Shown piece by piece: positions 53,203 through 59,364 of a stretch of DNA of 59,364 bases. The notes beneath the pieces are model-generated. The model was not told the origin of the DNA. It made no database searches and worked only from the letters and a program-made list of their open reading frames with translations. Each line of letters opens with the position of its first letter. The first letter of the stretch is position 1. Made by a program: the position numbers and the translations under genes. Origin of the DNA: Chloroflexi bacterium 54-19 (GTDB lineage: Bacteria > Chloroflexota > Chloroflexia > Chloroheliales > Chloroheliaceae); NCBI GenBank assembly GCA_001898225.1, contig MKTJ01000085.1, positions 1-59,364 on the forward strand. The letters run 5' to 3'.

Positions 53203-53228
53203 CCCAATATATTGTATAATATACTGGG
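53203..53228 (+). promoter_or_regulatory. Promoter with overlapping dyad upstream of the beta-propeller gene
   Basis: CCCAATATATT and AATATACTGGG form 11-bp arms with one mismatch around a 4-nt centre. The -10 TATAAT (53215-53220) lies inside the dyad, and TTGTTT (53193-53198) is a possible -35 with a 16-nt spacer. The leader would be about 180 nt. Otherwise the stretch 52958-53405 shows no gene. Confidence 0.55.
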
Positions 53229-53405
53229 ACCACAAGTTTATTTTTGCAGTAGAATTTCCTGGGCTTCGAATACCTGCAATAGATTTTCTTTCAGCTTTTT
53301 CCACAGCAGGAAAGGGTTAAGCCGTGGGCGCTCAAAGGGAGAGTCACGCCTTAACTGACCCATTTACAGTGCATTCGAACAACAGAATGGAAGGATTACG
53401 GCACA

Positions 53406-55466
53406 ATGAAGAAAAAGTATATCTTTGCGGCCCTATGCGCAATGGCGCTCATCATTCCATTGATGACCATGGTTGCGCAGGCCGCAGATCCCACCTTTGG
53501 CAACGAACTGATTAAAAATAGGTGGATTGAGCAGGACCGGTTGGTCGGAAGCGCCGGTATCACTCGCCCTTACACCTGGGGTCCCTCGGTACCGGAAGCG
53601 CCTGTAGCCAGGATGGAGCCTTATAACAGTTCCCCCGGTGGGCAGCGCCAGGTTCAGTATTTTGACAAAGCTCGAATGGAAATCAACAACCCCGCCAACG
53701 GCATCGTCACTTCCGGCCTGGCGGTCAAAGAGCTTGTAAGCGGTCTCCGCCAGGATGGCGACACTACCTTTACCCAGCTAGCCCCATCCAAAACTCAGGT
53801 CGCGGGTGACGCGGTTTCCGTCAACCCGAATGCCCCTGTCTACGCCTCGTTTAATCAGGTTGTGACCCTGGGCGGCCCCGATAGCCGCTCGAAGTCCAGT
53901 ACTCCTGGGGCTGCTATCAACGCTTACATCGCTAAAGATGGTACGGTTACCACTATTACCGCGCCTGAAGCGGTCACAGTCGGAGCTTATGAAGCCAATA
54001 CCGGCCACAATATTGCCAAGCCGTTCTTTGATTTCATGAACCAGACCGGCCCGACCACCGACCCGATTAGCGGCACCACTCTCCAGAACCAGAAGATTTA
54101 CACCAATGACCCGACTACCAACGTCTTCGGTCTGGCTATCAGCGAGCCCTACTGGGTTAGCACCAAGGTAGCCGGGGTGGATCGCCTTGTTCTGGTCCAA
54201 CTGTTCGAGCGGCGCGTCCTGACCTATAACCCGGCTCTCACCTCCTCCAAGGTGGAAATGGGCAACCTGGGCCAGCACTACTACCAGTGGCGCTACGTCG
54301 AGAGCCAGTCGGGCGGCACTACTACCCCGACCCCGACCACTCCTTCGGGCGGCAGCTCTAACCTGAACTACAGCCAGTTGCGCTACCCTTACCTGGGCAC
54401 GGGCACCCCGACCGGTAATTTCAACGGCGCGACCGGTAATGTGAACTCTTACGCGGCTGGGCCTTCCAGCAATTCTTCCCCGGTTTACGACTCGGCTAAC
54501 AAGCTGGCAATCATTGGCACCGCCGGTTCCGGCGTGGTCGCGGTTGACGTGAGCGATTTCGTGAACCCCAAGAAGAAATGGAGCTACCCGGACCCCCTGA
54601 ACGGTGTCAACTTTAATAGCAACGTTCAATTGGTCAATGGTGTTGTCTATATTGGTGGTGGTGACAATCGCGTCTATGCCATCAACGAATTGACCGGTGC
54701 CCTGGTCTGGAAGTCTGCTGCGGCAGGTGGCCCGGTTACCTCGGACGTGCTGGTTGACTCCACCGGCGTCTACTTTGTCGCCGAGGACGGGATGCTCTAC
54801 GCGTTGAACCTCAGCGATGGTACGGCGAAATGGACTGACCCGGTTCAGGTCTCGGCCACGGTTGACCTGATTACCGGCCCGATCCAGGACAACAACGGTA
54901 TCCTTTACGTTGGCGGCTCGGACAGCCAGATTCACGCCTTCAACAAAGATGGTACGGTTGTTACGAACTTTACCTCCAACACGTTGGACGGTACGATTTC
55001 GGCCCGCCCGTCTTTCGCCAACGGCCACATTTATGTGCCGACCTCGACCGGTCGCCTTTACTCGATGAACACTGACGGCTCGACCCTGCCGCCGCACGTA
55101 TTCACGAACAACACCGGTATTTACACTACCCCGGCGATTGTAACGGTTGGCTCCAAGACTGTGGTCTTTGTCGGTAGCGACGATGGCCTGGTCTACGGCG
55201 TTGATGCTAACAACGTTTCGGCCACTCCTATCTTTGCTTTCGTGGTACCGGGTGCGCCTAAAGTCCGCTCCAGTGTCGCGGTAGTAGGTAACTACCTCTA
55301 CTTCGGGACCGAGGACAAAAAGGTTTACCGGGTGGAAACCACCAACCAGGCTAACTACCTGGTCCTGGCTACCGCCGATGCAGCCTTTGGCAACATCTCG
55401 CCTGTGGTTAATGGCGGTTACCTGGTAATCGCTTCCCAGGGAGGTACGCTCTACTTCGTCAAGTAA
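53406..55466 (+). CDS. Secreted PQQ-like beta-propeller protein
   Basis: 686 residues. A signal peptide (KKKYIFAALCAMALIIPLMTMVAQAAD) is followed by a module of about 290 residues with QYFDKARMEINNP and a closing EMGNLGQHYYQWRYVE, which I associate with secreted Chloroflexota proteins. A Thr/Pro/Gly linker leads to PQQ-type repeats (about 370-686) with VYAINELTGALVW, LYALNLSDGTAKW and RLYSMNTDG blades. No enzyme motif is seen; a surface or binding role is likely. AAGGA lies about 11 nt before the ATG. It is monocistronic. Confidence 0.82.
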   Translation: MKKKYIFAALCAMALIIPLMTMVAQAADPTFGNELIKNRWIEQDRLVGSAGITRPYTWGPSVPEAPVARMEPYNSSPGGQRQVQYFDKARMEINNPANGIVTSGLAVKELVSGLRQDGDTTFTQLAPSKTQVAGDAVSVNPNAPVYASFNQVVTLGGPDSRSKSSTPGAAINAYIAKDGTVTTITAPEAVTVGAYEANTGHNIAKPFFDFMNQTGPTTDPISGTTLQNQKIYTNDPTTNVFGLAISEPYWVSTKVAGVDRLVLVQLFERRVLTYNPALTSSKVEMGNLGQHYYQWRYVESQSGGTTTPTPTTPSGGSSNLNYSQLRYPYLGTGTPTGNFNGATGNVNSYAAGPSSNSSPVYDSANKLAIIGTAGSGVVAVDVSDFVNPKKKWSYPDPLNGVNFNSNVQLVNGVVYIGGGDNRVYAINELTGALVWKSAAAGGPVTSDVLVDSTGVYFVAEDGMLYALNLSDGTAKWTDPVQVSATVDLITGPIQDNNGILYVGGSDSQIHAFNKDGTVVTNFTSNTLDGTISARPSFANGHIYVPTSTGRLYSMNTDGSTLPPHVFTNNTGIYTTPAIVTVGSKTVVFVGSDDGLVYGVDANNVSATPIFAFVVPGAPKVRSSVAVVGNYLYFGTEDKKVYRVETTNQANYLVLATADAAFGNISPVVNGGYLVIASQGGTLYFVK

Positions 55467-55486
55467 GTAGAAGGGTCAGAACTCGA

Positions 55487-55518
55487 AAAGCCGCTTCCGC
55501 AACCGGGGGCGGCTTTTT
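55487..55518 (+). terminator. Terminator of the beta-propeller gene
   Basis: AAAAGCCGC and GCGGCTTTT form a 9-bp stem with T-run. Confidence 0.92.
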
Positions 55519-55647
55519 GTTTTAAAGGTAAAAGGATTTTTTAATAAATTCTAATCAAAGGTTAAACGTTCAGGTTGCGGCTTAGCTTTGTGGGTCTAGC
55601 GTCAGGTTTAATCTCGATGATATAATGCGGGTGGAGGAAGTTCGCCC

Positions 55648-58600
55648 ATGCCCTTTTCTTTCAGTTTTGGCTATATAGATGCCCTGTGGCTGCTGCTTTT
55701 GCTGCCTGTAGTTGTGGTGCTGGCCCGAAAGGGGGGTAGCGGCGCGGTTTTGCGCAAAAGCTCCCGGCGCCTGTCCATCGCTATCCGCCTGTTAATTGTG
55801 ACCCTGCTGGTCCTGTCCATTGCCCAATTACAATTCGTCACCACCAGCGACCGCCTTTCGACGGTTTTTCTGATGGATGTTTCGGATAGCGTCGGGGCGG
55901 ACGGCAAAAGCCAGGAACTCGATTTCACGCGTAAAGCTCTCCAGACCATGACCGAGAACCAGCAAGCCGGGGTGGTGGTCTTTGGGCAGGAAGCGCTGGT
56001 CGAGAAACTGGTGAGCCAGGATAAGACCCTCGGCAACCTCGAGAGCACCCCCACGACCAGCTATAGTGACCTGGCCGAAGCAGTCCGGCTTGGCACGGCT
56101 CTCTTGCCCGGCGATTCGCAGCGGCGTTTGGTGTTGATGAGTGACGGCAACCAGAATATTGACGAGGTGCGCAACGCCGCCAAGATAGCCGCTGCCAACG
56201 GGGTCCAGATTGACGTGGTGCCGCTCAACCGGAGCGGAGGACCGGAAGTATCCATAGATAACTTGCAGGTGCCGAGTAACCTCCGCCAGGGTGAAGAATT
56301 TGCTCTCAAAGTGGCGGTCGATAGCAATTACGCCGGGTCGGCCCGCCTGTTGATTTTGCAGGACGGACAGGTTATCAGCGACAAGTCGGTCGACCTGAAA
56401 CAGGGCTCGAACCTTTTCACCCAACAACTGGTAGCGAAATCCAAGGGGTTTGCCAACTATTCCGCCAAAATTGTCACGGACAAAGATACTCTCGAACAAA
56501 ATAACGAGGCGAACGCCTATAGCCTGGTCAAGGGTGGGCCGCGCGCTTTGCTGGTAGAGGGCCATCCCGACCAGCACGAAGCCTCCAACCTCCAGGCCGC
56601 GCTCACCCAGGGCGGTATCGAAGCGACAGTTATCCCGCCCGATAAATTCCCCAGCCTGAGCGACCTCACCCAGTACGATTCTGTGATTCTGGTTGACGTC
56701 CCGGCTAATACTCTCACCTCCACCAATATGAGCGTGTTACAGGCCTACGTCAAAGACCTTGGCAAGGGTATGATTATGGTCGGCGGCGAGGAAAGCTACG
56801 GGTTAGGCGGTTATTTCCGCACCCCTATCGAAGATATGCTGCCGGTCGAACTGCAACTTCCCTCCAAGCTACAGACCCCCAGCGTGGCGATGGTGATGGT
56901 GATTGACCGGAGCGGCTCGATGGCGGACGCCTATAACGGGCCGGGCGCGGGCGCGTCCGGTATCGCCAAGATTGAACTGGCAAAAGATGCCGCCTACCTC
57001 GCCGCTACCCAGTTGAGTAATACCGACCAGGTCGGCGTGGTGGTTTTTGATACCCAGTCCCAGTGGCAGGTGCCGTTGGGTCCGATGGGGAACCCCTCCA
57101 ACCTGGTCAGCCCGATTGGCCGGATTGCCCCCGGTGGCGGTACCAATATTTATAGCGGCCTGGCTCCCGCCATTGAAGCCCTCAAGAATTCGACGGCCAA
57201 GAACAAGCATATCATTCTGCTGACGGACGGACAGGATTCAGAAGGAATTGACTATCACGGGCTCTACCAGCAGGCCCAACAGTCCGGCATTACCATCAGT
57301 ACGGTGGGCCTGGGCGAGGATGTCAATACCAGCCTTTTGCAGGAGATGGCAAAACAGGGCGGCGGACGGTATACCTTTGTAGACGACCCGACGAATCTGC
57401 CCAAGATTTTTGCCAAGGAAGCCCACCTCGCGGCTCGCTCCTATATTGTCGAGGAGAACTTCACGCCCTCGGTAGCGGACCCCAGCCCGATTTTGCAGGG
57501 AATTACGGGTACGCCCCAGCTAAAGGGTTACGTGGCGACTATCGCCAAGAACACGGCTACCCAGGCTCTTGTCACCGACCGCAACGAGCCGCTACTGGCA
57601 ACCTGGCAGTACGGCCTGGGCCGGGTCGCTGCCTGGACAAGTGACGCCAAGGGCCGGTGGGCCACCGACTGGTTGAGCTGGAAGGATTTCCCCAAATTCT
57701 GGAGTCAGATGGTCCGTTGGACTGTCGCGGAAAACGAGGCGGGCGGTTTGCAGGTACAGACCAAGACCGTGGGTAACCGGATATATGTGACGGCGGACGC
57801 GATTAGCCCCAGCAGCCAGTATCTTAACGGCCTCGATGTCCAGGCTAAAGTGGTTTCTTCGTCACTTGACTCTCAGGAAGATGTGACCCTGACCCAGACC
57901 GCGCCCGGTCACTACGAGGGGTATTTCACGCCAAAAAATACCGGGTCATATATCGTGAATGTCCAGGGCCAGGGCAGTAGCGGCGGCACAGGCAGTGACC
58001 AGGACATCAACCTTACCCAGACGGTCGGGGCCGTGGCCCAATATTCGCCCGAATACAAACAGTTAGGAAGCAACGAAGCCCTCTTGAAGGATGTAGCCGA
58101 CCTGACAGGCGGGCACGTCCTGAGTGCCCCGGCAGACGCCTTCCGGGATGATTTGCGGAATACGACCCAGCAGGAGGAGTTATGGCCCTGGCTGTTACTC
58201 CTGGCAATCCTGCTGTTTCCGTTCGATATTGCGGCCCGCCGAATTCGTTTCTCTATCACTGACCTCTGGCGAGGTTTCCGGGGCAAGTCGCCGGATAAAC
58301 TGGCTGTGGCGGGAGCCGGGGCTGGTAGTGGTGTGGGTGGTTCGCCCGGTAGTCCGGTAAACAGGCTCTTCGAGGCGAAGCAACGGGTCAACAACCGCCA
58401 CAACTTTACGGTTAACGGTTCGGAGCAAGGCCCACCTGCCGGGAAGACAGGTGGCAACGCGCCGCAGGCTATTCCGGGTTATTACCAGCCCACTGCCGCC
58501 GAACAGGCTGCGGCGGCTACCTGGGACGCCGGGACCGTTCCTAAATCCAAAGGGCTGTTTGGCCGCAAAAAGAGCAAAGATGCACCTGCTTCTGAGGGAA

Positions 58601-58896
58601 AGAGCGGAAAACCCGCTAAAACTGCAAAAGTAGCGGGTGATAAAACCTCCAAAGTGGTGCCGACCGAGGAAGAAACCCTGGTAAGCCTGGTAGGTAAATT
58701 CGGGCGGGGTGGGGCGAGTTCGCCGCCCGCGGAGAGCGGTTCGCCGGATGTACCAAAGGCTAAAATGAGCCAGGCCCCGGCTACCAAACCGGCCCCCGCA
58801 CCGCCTCCACCGCCAAAGATACAGCGGACGGAAACTCCCGACGATATGGCGGACCGCCTGTTAAAAGCCAAACAGCGGGCCCGCGATAAGAACTGA
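55648..58896 (+). CDS. Large membrane protein with two VWA domains and a GATase-like domain
   Basis: 1082 residues. Two N-terminal membrane helices (about 10-27 and 43-61) precede a VWA domain with DVSDS (77-81), a linker of beta-domains, a glutamine-amidotransferase-like segment (GPRALLVEGHPDQHEASNL to VGGEESYGLGGYF, about 300-395) and a second VWA domain with VIDRSGSM near 420 and LLTDGQDSEG. A third membrane helix (near 845, WPWLLLLAILLFPFDIAARR) is followed by a cytosolic, Pro/Lys-rich tail of about 220 residues. The tail has a repeated motif: NRLFEAKQRV and DRLLKAKQRA. Both VWA MIDAS sites look intact. Similar BatA/aerotolerance-like proteins work with MoxR ATPases, but none is in the window. 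GGAGGA precedes the ATG. Confidence 0.86.
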   Translation: MPFSFSFGYIDALWLLLLLPVVVVLARKGGSGAVLRKSSRRLSIAIRLLIVTLLVLSIAQLQFVTTSDRLSTVFLMDVSDSVGADGKSQELDFTRKALQTMTENQQAGVVVFGQEALVEKLVSQDKTLGNLESTPTTSYSDLAEAVRLGTALLPGDSQRRLVLMSDGNQNIDEVRNAAKIAAANGVQIDVVPLNRSGGPEVSIDNLQVPSNLRQGEEFALKVAVDSNYAGSARLLILQDGQVISDKSVDLKQGSNLFTQQLVAKSKGFANYSAKIVTDKDTLEQNNEANAYSLVKGGPRALLVEGHPDQHEASNLQAALTQGGIEATVIPPDKFPSLSDLTQYDSVILVDVPANTLTSTNMSVLQAYVKDLGKGMIMVGGEESYGLGGYFRTPIEDMLPVELQLPSKLQTPSVAMVMVIDRSGSMADAYNGPGAGASGIAKIELAKDAAYLAATQLSNTDQVGVVVFDTQSQWQVPLGPMGNPSNLVSPIGRIAPGGGTNIYSGLAPAIEALKNSTAKNKHIILLTDGQDSEGIDYHGLYQQAQQSGITISTVGLGEDVNTSLLQEMAKQGGGRYTFVDDPTNLPKIFAKEAHLAARSYIVEENFTPSVADPSPILQGITGTPQLKGYVATIAKNTATQALVTDRNEPLLATWQYGLGRVAAWTSDAKGRWATDWLSWKDFPKFWSQMVRWTVAENEAGGLQVQTKTVGNRIYVTADAISPSSQYLNGLDVQAKVVSSSLDSQEDVTLTQTAPGHYEGYFTPKNTGSYIVNVQGQGSSGGTGSDQDINLTQTVGAVAQYSPEYKQLGSNEALLKDVADLTGGHVLSAPADAFRDDLRNTTQQEELWPWLLLLAILLFPFDIAARRIRFSITDLWRGFRGKSPDKLAVAGAGAGSGVGGSPGSPVNRLFEAKQRVNNRHNFTVNGSEQGPPAGKTGGNAPQAIPGYYQPTAAEQAAAATWDAGTVPKSKGLFGRKKSKDAPASEGKSGKPAKTAKVAGDKTSKVVPTEEETLVSLVGKFGRGGASSPPAESGSPDVPKAKMSQAPATKPAPAPPPPPKIQRTETPDDMADRLLKAKQRARDKN

Positions 58897-58913
58897 TTTA
58901 TCTATACAAAAAG

Positions 58914-58947
58914 GGCGTGACAGCAACCCGTCACGCCTCTTTTTTTT
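58914..58947 (+). terminator. Terminator of the VWA protein gene
   Basis: GGCGTGAC and GTCACGCC form an 8-bp stem with an 8-nt loop, then TCTTTTTTTT. Confidence 0.92.
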
Positions 58948-58977
58948 GAGTGGAAAGCTTAAGGTTCCGGTTTGCCG

Positions 58978-59364
58978 TTAACTCGACTGGCTGACCTTTA
59001 CCGGTTCCCCGACACCTTCCGGTGTGCCTGTCCCTGTCTCTTTGCGAGAGACCGCCAGGCGGGCAATCCGTAAATCGTTAAGTTCGATCACTTCCAGGAT
59101 ATAGGGGTCAAGTTCGACCTTGTCCCCCAGGGTCGGGCTGCTCCCGATTTGTCCGAAGACATAACCGCCAATCGTTTCGTATTCGGGGTCAACGAAGGTC
59201 ACCCCGAAACGTTCCTCGAACTCCCCGATGGTGAGCAACCCCGTTATCGAGGAAGACCCGTCTTCCCGCACTTCCAGGGCCGGGCGATAATCCTCTTTGT
59301 CGGTGTCGAACTCGTCACGGACTTCCCCGATGATTTCTTCCAGAATGTCTTCGAGGGTGACCAG
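58978..59364 (-). CDS. CorC/HlyC-type protein, 3' end only
   Basis: The last 128 residues of a gene that enters from the right edge. The first visible residues, LVTLEDILEEIIGEVRDEFD, are the end of the second CBS domain of the CorC/HlyC (CNNM-like) family. They lead to the transporter-associated domain (GLLTIGEFEERFGV, ETIGGYVFGQIG, EVIELNDLRIARL). Such proteins are usually four-helix DUF21 membrane proteins linked to Mg or Co efflux. The start is outside the window. Confidence 0.9.
   Translation of the reverse strand: MVTLEDILEEIIGEVRDEFDTDKEDYRPALEVREDGSSSITGLLTIGEFEERFGVTFVDPEYETIGGYVFGQIGSSPTLGDKVELDPYILEVIELNDLRIARLAVSRKETGTGTPEGVGEPVKVSQSS

Noticed and set aside
53778..55097. A 439-residue minus-strand frame inside the beta-propeller gene
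   Set aside because: Arg/Val/Gly-rich shadow of a gene with a signal peptide and PQQ blades.

Overview
The window reads as a chromosomal segment of a GC-moderate (roughly mid-50s percent by eye) member of the Chloroflexota. This is an inference from the gene families: Ser/Thr kinases fused to WD40 repeats, a very large MalT-like/BTAD regulator, an NHLP-type peptide exporter with FHA domains, and secreted proteins carrying a YFDKARME-type N-terminal module. There is no 16S or other marker gene to confirm it. I see no tRNA, rRNA, CRISPR array, transposase or phage gene.

Region 1 (247-9938, minus strand) is the most striking. It is a seven-gene unit with the enzymes of a bacterial ubiquitin-like conjugation pathway: a 64-residue protein, an E2-like protein, a ThiF/E1-like protein, two paralogous single-pass membrane proteins with TPR-like outer domains, a membrane Ser/Thr kinase fused to WD40 and Cu/Zn-SOD-like domains, and a tail-anchored JAB/JAMM isopeptidase. 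No ubiquitin-like beta-grasp protein is visible. The disordered cytosolic parts of the membrane proteins carry many copies of short lysine-containing motifs: W-M-x-E-K, at least 13 exact copies in two proteins; P-S-L-x-F-D-E-Y-x-E-x-K, three copies in a third; and F-x-P-x-P-P-A-x-L-S, twice in the JAB protein. They look like docking or modification sites for the same machinery.

Region 2 (10409-21659): an isolated LigJ-like amidohydrolase; a carbohydrate module made of a LacI-type regulator with two tandem DNA-binding domains, an ABC sugar importer (two permeases and a lipoprotein) and a divergent GH87-like alpha-1,3-glucanase, with two good sigma-70 promoters and AACGTT-centred operators between them; then a NmrA-type oxidoreductase and two uncharacterised small genes.

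Region 3 (21725-30000): metabolism and transport. It holds an acetate/solute:sodium symporter with its DUF485 partner, a serine beta-lactamase-like hydrolase, a DMT exporter, a PNPOx-like flavoprotein and a GH13 branching-enzyme-like protein.

Region 4 (30169-45696): a minus-strand operon of three very small peptides plus a receiver-like protein, a 1103-residue MalT/BTAD regulator, a STAS protein and a Nudix hydrolase; then an NHLP-type peptide export operon (HlyD-like protein, C39-peptidase ABC transporter, and an ABC transporter preceded by three FHA domains). One of the small peptides resembles the leader domain of NHLP/Nif11-type RiPP precursors, so regions of this block may belong to one secreted-peptide system. 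GlsB/YeaQ-like, PadR and flavodoxin genes follow.

Region 5 (45800-59364): subtilisin-like protease, small heat-shock protein with a long C-terminal extension, glutamine-dependent NAD synthetase, S9 dipeptidyl peptidase, a secreted PQQ-type beta-propeller protein, a large two-VWA membrane protein, and the 3' end of a CorC/HlyC-type gene. Most transcription units here end in clear intrinsic terminators.
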